A stretch of DNA of 64,000 nt. It comes from Pseudocercospora fijiensis CIRAD86 (lineage: Eukaryota; Ascomycota; Dothideomycetes; Mycosphaerellales; Mycosphaerellaceae). The first letter of the stretch is position 1. Each line of letters starts with the position of its first letter. The stretch lies in contig NW_006921532.1 in NCBI RefSeq assembly GCF_000340215.1, positions 6,476,550 to 6,540,549 of the forward strand. Direction: 5' to 3'. The notes below the pieces were generated by a model. The model was given only the letters and a program-made list of their open reading frames with translations. It was not told where the DNA came from and ran no database searches. The position numbers and the translations under genes were made by a program. Shown here piece after piece: positions 42,906 through 53,687 of this stretch.

Positions 42906-43419
42906 CACGGCGTGGACCTATGTACCGAAGCAATGGCTCTGCCGGGCGCAAATCAGTCAAAACTATGTCCCTTGGAACTGTGATTGTTGCGCATAATGCA
43001 TCAGAATTCGCCTCCAGCTCTATAATGGAGTCGATAGCATGTGCTTTGCTAAGATGAGGGCTCAGGCGGTAGCGACGTTCGATAGATAAATACGAGTTTC
43101 ATATGGCTTTCGGGTCTTCCGTTCTTCGACTGGTCTTGTTCGAGCGTCCTGCCTCAGAAAGTCTGTTCACATTATTCGGGCCACAGATTTGAGGTGGAGG
43201 GTCTCGCTGTCGGTCCTTGCGCCAACTAGTATTGAGCTCGTTCTGATATGAATTTGGACTTGACTCCTCTTCCCCACTCGTAACCTGGTCATGTGGCGTC
43301 AGCTGCAGCCTATGAGTCTGTGACACAACAGCTCTCCTCCTCATATAGCGGTGGACTTCTCATGACCACAAGACTTCATCTTTGTCCAAAATTACCAACA
43401 TGGCAGGCGATGAAAAAGT
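42906..43419. other. intergenic
   Basis: About 0.5 kb containing the promoter of the following gene. An 81-codon minus-strand ORF (43099-43344) is charged and low in complexity; I do not call it. Confidence 0.5.
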
Positions 43420-44238
43420 ATGGGGAATGGTGGCGAAGGGGGAGGACAAGGTATCGCTGAACTCAATTTCCCCAGACCCCAGACCCACATCCTATTTACA
43501 GTACTCCGGAGAAGCTTGGCTAATCAGATTTCTCCGAAGACCACCTCACGCCTCCTTTCACTACCGCCAGAAATTCAACTAATCATCTGGGAGTTTACCG
43601 TGACTTCGGCAGAGCCACTCTTCATCAATTGCGCCTGCGACAGCTCATATGGCGGTTGGACAGAAGAGTACTACGCCGATCGCGAGCGGTGGGAGAAAGG
43701 CGAACGACACCCTCCATGGCAACCAGGCTTGACGCGTACCTGTGCATCGATCCGCGCAGACGCCTTGAAGATGTTTTACAAAAACACCTTCCAAGCGGGC
43801 TACTGCTATGAGTGTGACCTAGACATTGTCATTGACTGGCTCAAGACCATCGGCCCTGTTAACCGGGAATGTATCGGCAAATTTGTGTTCTTTGATGCAA
43901 ATCGCAAGCATGATCGAAATATGCCAAAGGACCTGACCAAAGTATTGAGATCCGATGTAGTGCGTATTATGGGTGGCAGGGTCGAGAGTACGTATGATGG
44001 CGAAGGATGTAAGCATGTTGTTAAATTTGGACCGCATGGAGACGAGGATTTGATGGCTTTGAAAGACCTGTTCGAGGAGGAGACTTCTTCGGAGAGCCAG
44101 TTGCATGAGGTCCGCTCAATCTCACAATCGCCCGGGAAGCCGTCAAATAGGCCACGAGGCACGGATGAGAAAGATCGTGAGGCCGTCAAAGTCACGGAGA
44201 TGAGCACCCACCTCGAAGAGCTGAGTCTCCTTTCCTGA
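43420..44238 (+). CDS. F-box-like (2EXR-type) fungal family protein
   Basis: A 272-residue protein. Its N-terminal third contains LLSLPPEIQLIIWEFTV, the pattern that opens the F-box-like/2EXR families expanded in Dothideomycetes and Leotiomycetes. This is followed by LTRTCASIRADALKMFYKNTF, the second conserved element of those families. The middle holds a DIVIDWLKTIG segment with an adjoining FVFFDANRKHDR strand-helix pattern. The tail is acidic and Ser-rich. No function is established for these proteins; an SCF adaptor role is only suggested by the F-box-like start. The ATG at 43420 overlaps another in-frame-open start at 43399 in a different frame, which I reject as it ends at 43582. Confidence 0.75.
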   Translation: MGNGGEGGGQGIAELNFPRPQTHILFTVLRRSLANQISPKTTSRLLSLPPEIQLIIWEFTVTSAEPLFINCACDSSYGGWTEEYYADRERWEKGERHPPWQPGLTRTCASIRADALKMFYKNTFQAGYCYECDLDIVIDWLKTIGPVNRECIGKFVFFDANRKHDRNMPKDLTKVLRSDVVRIMGGRVESTYDGEGCKHVVKFGPHGDEDLMALKDLFEEETSSESQLHEVRSISQSPGKPSNRPRGTDEKDREAVKVTEMSTHLEELSLLS

Positions 44239-44510
44239 GTTAGGACTTGCGGAATCCAGGTGGTATGTATTGCATTCGACTCTCTTCCGATCCAATGTTC
44301 GAGGCCTGCATGCGCAGAATCTGGCTTGGTCTTCGATGCCATCTGATTTATTATAGAAAGAAATTCGCATGGCTTCCCAAACGCCGAGTATCATTTCTCA
44401 TGGTCCACTGATTGCCTAATTGCCATGATATTAGCAAGTAACACAAGCAAACGCGGCGAACTCTCGGCCTACAGATCTCTTCCATCGTGGTCCGGCCTCC
44501 TCCTGTCCTA
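44239..44510. other. intergenic, convergent 3' ends
   Basis: A short gap between convergent genes. No feature seen. Confidence 0.5.
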
Positions 44511-44843
44511 TCACTTTGGTGGCTCAAGAGTCGACGACGACGGCGCGGTGATTACGATTTTGGGATTTGGCACGTCTTGCTTGGATATGGGTTGCATCTC
44601 GAGATCAGGTTCCGATGCTTGTTTGATGGAGTAACATGCTCGTGTGGTGGGCGAGAGCCTCGCAGTCATCTGCCTGGCGCGTTTTTCCCTTTCTTGGGCC
44701 TTTCCCTCCTCGATCTGCGCGTCGAGCTGGAGCTCCTTCTTGCGCAAACGAACAAATAGCAGTCCGATGGCAAGGCACAGTGCCAGAGCGCCAGTCGAGG
44801 CGAGAACAACGATGAGGATGGTCTGACTCTTTGCGGAAAGCAT
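44511..44843 (-). CDS. small single-pass membrane protein
   Basis: A 110-residue ORF. One strong membrane helix (about 7-31: ILIVVLASTGALALCLAIGL) is followed at once by basic residues (RLRKK), fixing the tail in the cytosol, and by a short charged, probably coiled segment (QLDAQIEEGKAQEREKRARQ). The C-terminal part is Ser/Pro-rich. Composition and the positive-inside arrangement support a real gene, but I do not recognise a family. Its 5' end faces the gene at 45140, so the two share a roughly 300-bp divergent promoter region. Confidence 0.6.
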   Translation of the reverse strand: MLSAKSQTILIVVLASTGALALCLAIGLLFVRLRKKELQLDAQIEEGKAQEREKRARQMTARLSPTTRACYSIKQASEPDLEMQPISKQDVPNPKIVITAPSSSTLEPPK

Positions 44844-45139
44844 AGTGATCGCCTGTGCAGCTCGAGGTCAACAAAAGATGGTGTTACTTGTGCAGACAAC
44901 AGCAAGACAAGACTGCTTGAAGAGTGTAGGCAGTGGAGAGTGTGTTCGCAGGGCGCGCAGGTCGAGGTCGCGAGTGGAGTCCTCGAGCGCCTTTAAGGTC
45001 TGTGCATCATGCAGGCAGCCGCGCTATCTTCTGATAGTGACTAGGGTCTTAAACGCTATAACCTTCACATGCTCTTGGCATCCAAAGCATCACATCAACA
45101 ACACATTCTTCTTGGTCGCTCGACCCGGGCGCGCATACA

Positions 45140-46480
45140 ATGCCTCCATTAGACGACAAAGAACTCATGCGGCGCGAAGCCTATCTCAAGCAAGCAGAGG
45201 CAAAAGCAAGGAATCTGCTTGCCGAGTACGATGTGTTCGTCTCGAGATATCGAGTCTGCGCAGAACAAGTCCTCGAGATCAGGAACCGTCTTAACAACAC
45301 CAAAAGCTCAGTCGCAACCATCGGAATTAAGATCGACTTGAAAAGAGCAGAGGCTCGACAAGAGCTCGCCATAAATGCCTTGTTGAAGAAGCAAGACGAA
45401 CAAAATGCCGCCGAGGCCAATAGGTTCAGCGCCAAACTGGATCTTGATGAGTATCGCAAATCAATGAAGCAGTCATCAACACCAAAACCCAAGCAGCAGC
45501 TTTCTCCTAGGCCCAAGCAGCAGCATCAGCGAGAGACAAAGGCTGTGAACAAAGAAGCTGATATCCAACAAAGGATTCAAGAGACTCGAAAGCGCGCAGA
45601 GGATGAGGTGAGGGCTAGAGCAAAGGAGCGGTCAGACCAGAAAGAAGCGGAGGCCAAACGAGTGTGGGAGCAGCGCAAAAAAGAGCAGGACGACGAGGCG
45701 AAGAAGCGATTAAGAGAGCAATTAGCCAATCGAGGGCCTGACTTCGCACGAATGCAAGAGAAGTGGGAGAAGGCCGAGGAAGAGAAGACCCGACAGCGAT
45801 CCAGGACGCGAGAAGCTCAAAGAGAGGTGGAAGCGGTGCGCATGCAGGCCGAAGAACAGAGCAGATCACGGACTGGAGAGCGATCAACTCACAAGGCACC
45901 GGAGGCTTCCTCGCCCTTACGAGAACGGGCAACGAGGCCAGAAGAAAAGATACGATTCCTTTCAGAAGAGCAATACGGCCAGAAAAAGCTGGAGGCGGAG
46001 CGCAGACGGAACTTACGCATCCAAGCAGACGAAGAAGCAAAACTCGGCGCAAGAGAGCGAGCAGCTCAGCAACAGGCGGAAGAAGAAGAAGAAGAAACCA
46101 AAACCCCACCACCCGTCCCACCCCACCGCGCGAATCCCCAACACGACCCCGAAATCTACAAAGCCTGGCGCCAAGACGCCGAAGAAGCTTTCAAAGACTA
46201 TACCACCATGGAAGTCTTCCCCACGCCACCATTTCCCGACGTGATCTGCAACAAGCCCGCTTGTATTCTCAGTCGGGCTACGCGAGCCCTCAAGATCTGT
46301 TCGTGCGATATTGAGAAGGCGGTGAAGGGGGCTGGGAGACCGATTAAGGAGGAGAGGAAGTGTTGGCATCCGGATAAGTTTTCGATGTGTAGAGAGGAGG
46401 TTCGAGAGGAGTTTCAGGCGAAGGCGAAAGAGGTGTTTCAGGTTGTTGTTAGGATGTATGCGGTTGAGAAAGGGGGGTAG
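45140..46480 (+). CDS. coiled-coil protein with C-terminal HPD (J-like) motif
   Basis: A 446-residue intronless protein. Nearly all of residues 5-320 is charged alpha-helix rich in Glu, Arg, Lys, Gln and Ala, predicting long coiled coils. A Pro-rich hinge (TPPPVPPHR, about 328-336) leads to a compact C-terminal region of about 100 residues. There the run ERKCWHPDKF contains the HPD tripeptide that J-domains use to stimulate Hsp70, followed by a helix (EEFQAKAKEVFQVVVRMY). Several fungal proteins combine coiled coils with such degenerate J-like ends. Whether it binds Hsp70 is untested. The stop is followed directly by a G homopolymer. Confidence 0.75.
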   Translation: MPPLDDKELMRREAYLKQAEAKARNLLAEYDVFVSRYRVCAEQVLEIRNRLNNTKSSVATIGIKIDLKRAEARQELAINALLKKQDEQNAAEANRFSAKLDLDEYRKSMKQSSTPKPKQQLSPRPKQQHQRETKAVNKEADIQQRIQETRKRAEDEVRARAKERSDQKEAEAKRVWEQRKKEQDDEAKKRLREQLANRGPDFARMQEKWEKAEEEKTRQRSRTREAQREVEAVRMQAEEQSRSRTGERSTHKAPEASSPLRERATRPEEKIRFLSEEQYGQKKLEAERRRNLRIQADEEAKLGARERAAQQQAEEEEEETKTPPPVPPHRANPQHDPEIYKAWRQDAEEAFKDYTTMEVFPTPPFPDVICNKPACILSRATRALKICSCDIEKAVKGAGRPIKEERKCWHPDKFSMCREEVREEFQAKAKEVFQVVVRMYAVEKGG

Positions 46481-46498
46481 GGGGGGGGGGGGGGGGGA
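46478..46498 (+). repeat. G homopolymer after the coiled-coil gene
   Basis: A run of about 18 G, interrupted only by the stop codon's TA near its left end. Its length is likely to be unreliable in any assembly. Confidence 0.85.
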
Positions 46499-48284
46499 AG
46501 GAATGGGGAATGAGGAGGGAGGGTTTTGGTGGAGGGAATAATGTGTGCTGTCAGCGTTTCGACCGTACATGTACACCCTGTCGGCAGCGCCTTTTTCATT
46601 TCGTCTATTCGGCGTACGGAAAAACTGGATTCGCTGAGAGGATAGCGGGAATGAAAGGGAGGGAGGGAGAATGAAAGGATGGTTGCATACCGCATGCCGC
46701 GACCACGAGTCTAGGGAAATATGAGCGAACTCAACCTCGCTCAGCTTCTTCTCTATCCATGTCGGCGACTCGAGGACCTGACTCTGACCAAGCAGTACAA
46801 GTCTTGATGCTGAGCACCACCTGAAGAGATCGCGAGCGAAGATATACTTACCAGTAGAGCCAGGTGCAGTCATGGTTGTCCTTCAACGCTTCTCTTACGA
46901 AATCATTCATCTGTGCTCGACGTAGGCCTAGAACTCGTATAAAAAACGAAGCATGTGATGTGGACTATAGCTAGGCGATCATCTCGAACACTTGACTCCA
47001 ACACCAACTTCCTCTCTCGACACATCCATTCGATTGAGTATCCCAATGACGCAACAGGTCATGCTAATGATGGTCATACGGTCAGATGGTGGTATTCTCC
47101 CGGACCGATCTTCAAAGCTCTGCTAGCAACCTCTTTTTGACCTGCTGACAGACAGCATCATTCGGGTTCCAGATCGGGACATGCAGTTGTGCGTGATCTC
47201 TACAGCATGCATAGCACCGGACCGAGGGCGTTAGACCGAGTTTTCCCAGCCTTCTCCAAAGCATTCTGTATTCTCGTCTTACCATCTCGGACTCCAAGGC
47301 ATAATCTCGCACCGAGCAATTCCGCAACGTTCTAATCAGACCATAACTTCCAGTCTCGCGAGAAATTCGTACACAGGATCCTTCTCCTCTCCGCAAGATC
47401 GATAGCTACCGGTGTACTCCAGGATAGAAATTAGTTATGAAGCAAGACGAAGACGAAAGAGGAGTCGGAGTCGGGCACATGCGGGGGAGATGGACAAGGG
47501 ACGAGGCACGACCCGAAAGATGCCGGAAAAGTATCTCCACTTTCCACTTTCCAGTTCCAAGTAGTCTTCTGACCTCTCGAACAGGCAGGGAATCACGCGA
47601 GCAGAAGTCATGCCATCCTCATAGACAAGGGCGGTGGGAAGCGACAAGACCCGTAGTATACGGTAGTATGGTGTTCACGAAATTCCGAGGCGGCGCGGAG
47701 GCGGCGACGAGGCTACCGTACTGTATGTATGTAGAAGAGGTTACAGCTTAAGCTTGACCATTCAGATGGGAAATTCCAGGGCATGCATCACCGTCGCGAG
47801 CGATCCCAGTCCCATGTTTCACCCATGATCCCTCTTCACCGAACAGTTGGCCAGGCTTGCCATTCATAATTTCATAATCATAACGGAGGAGAGGAGCCGG
47901 CAATGGGCATGGCATGGGCTGTTGCTGAGATAACGGCAATGCACTGATCGCCGTGAAAGACGTACTGTATGCGCCAAACACTACTGCAGCCTTCACTTCA
48001 TGTGGGTAATGCTCGCGTCAAACCTATACTGTCGATCTCCGGCGGCTTTTACTTCACGACAAGATATTGGCGTCCGTCACAACAGATGCGGCATCGTGGC
48101 ACATGCCATTGGCGCCGCGAAGCTCATTATTTTAGTTCGCTGGCCGCCCCTTCTTCTCCTCCCCAACGACTCCTCATCCTCGAGCGGTTCCGAAAAAGTC
48201 AGTGTCTGGTAGTCCGCTCAACACCACTACTGCGGAGTCTCTTCGACAACATCCACGCACATCCGACCGACACATCTGTTCAGC
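46499..48284. other. intergenic between the coiled-coil and arabinanase genes
   Basis: About 1.8 kb. A minus-strand ORF starting at 46873 (MTAPGSTGK) has a good donor site right after its eighth codon (GTAAGT), so a small gene with a tiny first exon is conceivable, but I cannot assemble a credible second exon. The rest has no recognisable gene; the distal 500 bases should contain the arabinanase promoter. Confidence 0.4.
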
Positions 48285-49520
48285 ATGGCGCCGATAGCGA
48301 AGCTGTTGATACCGCTCGCGATGGTCGCCGCCACCTTGGTCTCCGCCTCGCCGCTTCATCTCGCCAAGCGTCAATACCCAGCCGTCGGTGCATGCTCGGG
48401 CAAGTGCCAGGGCGACGTCCACGATCCCGCAGTCATCTACCGCGAAGACACCAAAACATACTACCGCTTCGTCACCAACAACAAGATATCAATCGCCACA
48501 GCACCTAGTATCGCCGGACCTTGGACCGACAGAGGCGCTGCGCTGCCCGCCGGCTCCATCATCAACCTGCCAGGGAGAGACGATCTCTGGGTGAGTAACA
48601 CCTTTTTTTAAAGTTGTATGACCTCATCTCTTCAGAGTTTCAAGGGTTTCGCGACAGAACCGTGTTTATTCATCAGAATGGCTGGACCCTTGTCAGCGCC
48701 TAGATCCGAAGTCGAGGGTCCCAGGATAGATTGCAGCCCAGCATATCCTTGTTACTTGAAGCAAGCTGACAGACGTCCTCAGGCACCGGATATCGCTCAC
48801 ATCGGTGACCAGTACCTGCTTTTCTACGCTGTCTCCCAAGTCGGATCTCAGAACTCGGACATTGGTGTTGCCACTTCCAAGACTATGGACCCTGGTTCGT
48901 GGACCGATCATGGCAGCATCGGCATTCCCGCAGACAGGAGATGGAACAAGATTGATGGCAACTTGTTTGGTTTCGATCCGAAGAATCTCGTTTTGAACTA
49001 CGGCTCTTTCTGGACCGACATCTGGCAAGTGCCTATGTCGGCTGATGGCCTCAGGACGATTGGTGCACCTGTCCACGTCGCAATGACCAACGAGCCTCGA
49101 CCCAATGGCATGACGCCTGGTGACATGGAGGGCGCTTATGCATTCAAGTGGGGCAGCTTCACATATCTCTTCTTCTCCGGAGGAAATTGCTGCAACCAGG
49201 CCTGGGATCCAAACGGACAGCTAGCTCCCAAAGGCGAGGAGTATCACGTGAAAGTATGTCGCTCGACACAGCAGAGTGGCGGCTTTGTTGATCAGGAAGG
49301 TCGGAGCTGCTTGACCGACAACGGAGGAACGATGGTGCTGGCCTCGCATGACAACGTGTACGCTCCCGGTGGGCAAGGCGTCATGTACGACCCCAACCTG
49401 AAGAGTGTGGTAATGTACTACCACTACGTACAGCCAAGCCAGGGTTATGCATATGACAGATTCTTCTTTGGTTGGAGCAAGCTGGACTTCTCCAGTGGGT
49501 GGCCTGTTGTGGTTGGATAG
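48285..49520 (+). CDS. secreted GH43 endo-1,5-alpha-L-arabinanase
   Basis: Cleaves alpha-1,5-linked arabinan side chains of plant pectin outside the cell. Two exons, 48285-48590 and 48783-49520, joined over a 192-bp intron (GTGAGT...GCTGAC...CTCAG), give 347 residues. A signal peptide (about 1-21) and a KR site at 28-29 precede the five-bladed propeller. The GH43 triad is visible: catalytic base Asp47 (VHDPAV), pKa-tuning Asp160 (KIDGNLF) and acid Glu218 (DMEGAYAF). The splice joins RDDLW to APDIAHIGD, a conserved family block. All key residues are present, so it should be active. A plant-associated lifestyle is suggested. The first intron is much longer than others in the window. Confidence 0.93.
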
Positions 49521-49736
49521 AACCTTGAAGCATGGGCATTATTGGAAACACGGGACGCATTGATGGATGATACCCGCGCTGTTACCTGTCAGCGCTGCAT
49601 TGGGAAGGACGCACATACCTAGTAATAGCGAAAAGTCCTTGGAAAATTGACGCCCAAAACTGCATGCATTGCTGCAAAGTCTGTTGAATGCTCCACTCAT
49701 CTCATTGCTTCATATGCATCCTCGTCGTCATGACTA

Positions 49737-50999
49737 CTATCCGCTCACTGTGCTGAAACTGATGTCCTCCGGACTCATGCTGGTCATTCGATATTTGCTG
49801 ATAAAGTCATCGCGGTTGATGTACCCACCACACATCCTCCGTTTGCCAGTGAAAGAGTTGCGACCATGCAAGACTCGCCAGTTGTCAAAAAGTAATGTTT
49901 GACCAGGCCTCAGCTTGAACCAGTAGACGTTTTCAGGCGCATTTAGAAGTTTGTTGAATTTTGCAGCGGCTTCGTACCATTTCTCGATTCCAGCGAAGTC
50001 TGCTGCGATACCGGCTCGATCGGCATTGTTCCACCGTACAGCTGTGAGATGACCGGCTTCCCGGTCGTGGTTGAGGACCGGGAACGCTGAGCTGGGTTGG
50101 ATCGAAATGCCCTCGTTACCACTGGCGTGAGCGTACACCCCAATTGTGCTCAATGTGGTGTATGCGTCGCGATCTTCCACGAATAGCTGCACAGCTGCCC
50201 CAAAGCCATCCACTAGGGAGCTCTCGCCGCCAGTGCCTTCCGTATGAGACAGCATGTGCAACGCTTGGATTCCTGCTGGCTCAGTGAAATAGGTGTTGTC
50301 AGTATGTGGTTCCAGATATTCAGAAGTATATGCCGTGTCTTTCATGGTCAAGTCGGCCGTAAAGTCGTAGAATCCGCCGTAATGCGTATTCCGGATTGGT
50401 CCAATGGTGTCCAGGAGGGCTTGTGTGGCTTCGGGTGTGGCAGGCATGCCATCTACAATGCAGAAGCCCATAGCTCGGATTTTGTGCAGCAGTGAACTCA
50501 TGCCCGCCTTTTCGCTCATAGCCGAGTAATCGACCATTGGCGGTGAGGCGGATATATCTGCTTTCCAAGTGGTGATGCTTCAATTGTGTCAGTACTATCA
50601 TTGTGATCAAGTTGCGAATTATCACTCACGGTGCGAGACCAAAGCGACTCCTGGTCATTTTTGGCCCTCTCCTATTGAGTAGATAATCCACATGATACTG
50701 GCTTTGATGCCCGTCAGCAACTGGCATCGATTAGTACAACTCATAATCTGTGATCCGTGCTCGTACATGTCACTGTGACGATGCTCTTTTCTTCGCCACT
50801 AATTCTGGCGTCGTTAATATCAAAATTGATGTTGCCCTGTGGGAATCTGTGAGCGAGATGCACCCTGCCATGCCTCCAAGCAAAGTACCTCTAGGACGTT
50901 GATCTGCCGTTGCGCAGTATCCGTATTCCGACATTGCGAGCAGGAGCAGTTGTCTCTAGTCCGGTTAAGCAAGGAACACTTCTGGGTGCTTCGTGGCAT
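49737..50999 (-). CDS. trimethyllysine dioxygenase, first step of carnitine synthesis
   Basis: An Fe(II)/2-oxoglutarate enzyme that hydroxylates N6-trimethyllysine. Four exons on the minus strand: 50889-50999, 50767-50836, 50630-50720 and 49737-50577, with introns of 52, 46 and 52 bp, give 370 residues. Exon 1 restores the N-terminal zinc-site pattern RDNCSCSQC of this family. Exons 2-3 join as IVTVTFADGHQSQ, and exon 4 holds the catalytic double-stranded beta-helix. The iron ligands are His182 and Asp184 (PHTDNTYF) and His328 (VLHGRNSF). The THYGGFYDF block is diagnostic for trimethyllysine rather than butyrobetaine dioxygenases. No mitochondrial presequence is visible, so an additional upstream exon may exist. 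Confidence 0.88.
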
Positions 51000-51924
51000 C
51001 TCACCTCAACCACTGTGCAGGACTGCGTATTGTCAGCCTCAGGTAATATGTGCGATCGAGACACTGACATTTTCGTATATCGATTTTCAGCTTCATCGTG
51101 TATTTGTAGCGACGCGTCCAAGAACACCAAGGACAAGCATGACGGGTTCTCGTCAATCTGGGCAATGGGATGCTTGAGATGCTCAGCTTTGCAGACGGTG
51201 AGGCATGTTGACAGGACTCACAAAGCGAGAAGTGGGACTCAATAGGTAGTCTGGTTGAGATGTAGTCTTGTAGGCTTTGGGAGAGCCGCCGGTACGATCG
51301 AATGGCCCATCGTGGCCTAATCTACCATTCGGAGGGTCCAAGGAGGCGGCTTGCTGGCGGAAAGTGCACACACTGAAACTTCTGGCGCTTCCCTGAACAC
51401 GTATGCCTTTCACCGTGCTTCGACGAATTCGCGCGTTTCTCGCGATACCAAAGCCGAGGTCCTTGCTGACCAAAGTCAGCGTTTCGCGTGACGACGAGAT
51501 GGCGTTGGGGAGGACGCGTACTGGAGTGGAAGTGCACCACGAGCGGCGTGACGAAACACGGACATTGCTTAGGCTCAAGGCGTCCGCAAGGCAACGTGCA
51601 CGAGGACATGTGAAAGTCGTGGCAATAATCATGCTGCTGGAAGCGTGGGACTGGGGTGGGGTGGGGCGGGGTGGGGCGGGGCGGGGCGCTGAGCTTCGAT
51701 TGCAAAACAGCACGAACTCTTCATTGCTGCAGCTGCACACATTCGTATTGCTTTTCCGACTTCATTCTCGAAGGGAACGGTTAATGTATGTAAACCGCGA
51801 CGTCGAAAAGCAAGAAAACGAAGGGTGGAAAGCAGGGTCGTTAAATCGTTTCAACATTAGAGCTACGCTATGTACTGTCATGCCTAGGTCTTGTAAATGC
51901 ATACCGAACCAACAATAACCCTCA
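51000..51924. other. intergenic with a G-rich tract
   Basis: Upstream region of the dioxygenase and 3' flank of the GH47 gene. Overlapping ORFs on both strands have no motif. It includes the G-tract described separately. Confidence 0.5.
51648..51688 (+). repeat. G-rich tract with potential to form a G-quadruplex
   Basis: Seven runs of three to four or more G separated by single T or C bases (GGGGTGGGGTGGGGCGGGG and onward). Sequence of this form readily folds into G-quadruplexes in DNA or RNA. It lies about 240 bp beyond the GH47 stop codon. Confidence 0.75.
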
Positions 51925-53687
51925 TCATATGGCATTTCCAAACACCTGTGAGCAAAAGGTCAGCACGAGCGCAAGCGATAAAAGCATGCTCGAAAGAACT
52001 CACCTGAACAGGATGCGCCTCCGTATTGAACACGAATTGGTTCGACCCATTATAATTCACCTGCCACTCTCGGTCCGGCGAATGGATCAGGTACGAATAT
52101 TTCAACACCTCTGCAAACCAGAATGACTCTTGAAAGTTCTGATTGCCGCTGCCGCCAGGCGCATTGACATCATTGATGCTAGTAAAACCAGAGCCAACGC
52201 GACAGGTAGCATTGATCGCTACAAAAGCATTCCATGCGAAATCTTGGTACTTCCTGTCTCCCGTGATACGGTAGGCGTAGTAGAAAGACTCGATCACTTC
52301 TGGCCGCAGAACGTAGTCGCCACTGAGGATGAAGAATCCAGCACGGTTGTAGAAGTCGGTCTGGTTGGTATAGTTCGTGGCAAGCAAACTAGTATTCCAC
52401 GAGAACTGTTCGGGCCCGATCTTGGTCAATGTTTGCGCGTAGGTATTTTCGCAGGAGTCCACAAGCTGGAGTCCGAAGTCGATATATTTTTTCTCGTTCA
52501 GGACGAGACCTCCCAGAATGAAATTGCCGCCATCGAAGCACGCCAGATGCTCGCTGGTGTTCTGTGGCAGCCGGCCGATGAATTCCGCGAGGTATGTCAA
52601 ATCTGGTCGAGAAGACGGGTGCGAGGCGAGGTATTGGATGCTGCTGTCGGCTGCAGCTACCCAGCGGTCCTTGTAATAGGAAAAGCGGTTGGCATCGTAC
52701 ACGAACATCTTGATGAGATATTCATAGTAGCTGTCATCGCCACCATTCCAGCCACCACTGCCGTCTACGAAAGATGCATTGGCGATTCCAACGTTTGTAC
52801 CAAGGAGGCCAGGGAAGGGTTCACCCAAGCTTGGGTTTCGTGGATTCAGGAGGTATTCTTCTCCTTTCTGTGCCAGTTGACCGTACACTGGATTGCCAGT
52901 CAAATCACTAAGTCTGGTCCACTCCAGCACCAGCGTTCCGATCGTGGCGAGGCCATTGGTCTGTGATCCATCGTTGCTTCTGTTACCAACGTAAATGCCG
53001 TTGTAGGGAATTCCTGTCGGCGTATTGAACGCAAAACTGAGATTGTTGGCAAGGTTTTGAGCTTGATAAAGAAGCGTTGTCACTTTGCTTTCCTACTCCA
53101 TCGTCAGCACTGGACTTCTCTGAAGCGCGAACTCAACCTACATCTTGCACCATGCTCTTTGCTGGGCCTTGCAGAAGGTCGTAGCCCGAAAGTAGACCTC
53201 CAAGATACCGAATGGTGGTCTCAAATAGCGAAACCACCTCGTTCTGGTAACTCACGCCCCAGTTGATGGTCATCACATGGTCCAGTATCTGGTTCACAAT
53301 CTGCTCTTCGCCCATGATGATGGCTGTGGAAAGGGCATCGACCGCAGATGCACCCCAGCCATTTCTCGAGTTGCTAAAAGAGTTGTTGACCGGGAGCAGT
53401 TCGTCGTTCGGGAATGCGTATCTATGGCAAGTTAGGGCTCAGAGGATGCAACAGCGGAGTTCTGCTCACTTCGAGTAACCGGCCCATGAGAATTCGAATG
53501 CTTCCTTGACAGCATCTGCTCGCTGCTGAGCTTCTTGCTGCGATTCCCCAGACTGATTGTAACCACGATGTCCGCTCGTCCAACCTGGATGTCCCCAAGG
53601 TTGCTGATGTGAAGCTCCCCCTCCCCGTTGTTGAGGCGCGGCGAAGACTGCTGAAGCTGCAGCGAGCGAAAGAATGGTTGAATACAT
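51925..53687 (-). CDS. secreted GH47 class I alpha-1,2-mannosidase
   Basis: Trims alpha-1,2-linked mannose from N-glycans. Four exons on the minus strand: 53470-53687, 53142-53421, 52004-53092 and 51925-51945, with introns of 48, 49 and 58 bp, give 535 residues. A signal peptide ([16 protein letters not shown]) and a Gly/Gln/His-rich spacer come first. The (alpha/alpha)7 barrel shows family blocks in order: [53 protein letters not shown] and [11 protein letters not shown]. It ends with FNTEAHP, whose Thr binds calcium. The donor of the second intron could be GTAGGT or GTTGAG; only the first keeps the frame. The last exon encodes just seven codons including the stop. No membrane anchor is present, as in secreted fungal mannosidases. 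Confidence 0.92.

Noticed and set aside
46013..46873. 286-residue minus-strand ORF opposite the coiled-coil gene
   Set aside because: Most of it is the antisense shadow of a well-supported gene; its Pro/Leu-rich tail comes from reversed Glu/Lys codons and the G run.
52130..52966. 278-residue plus-strand ORF inside the GH47 gene
   Set aside because: Antisense shadow; the minus-strand translation carries every GH47 family block.
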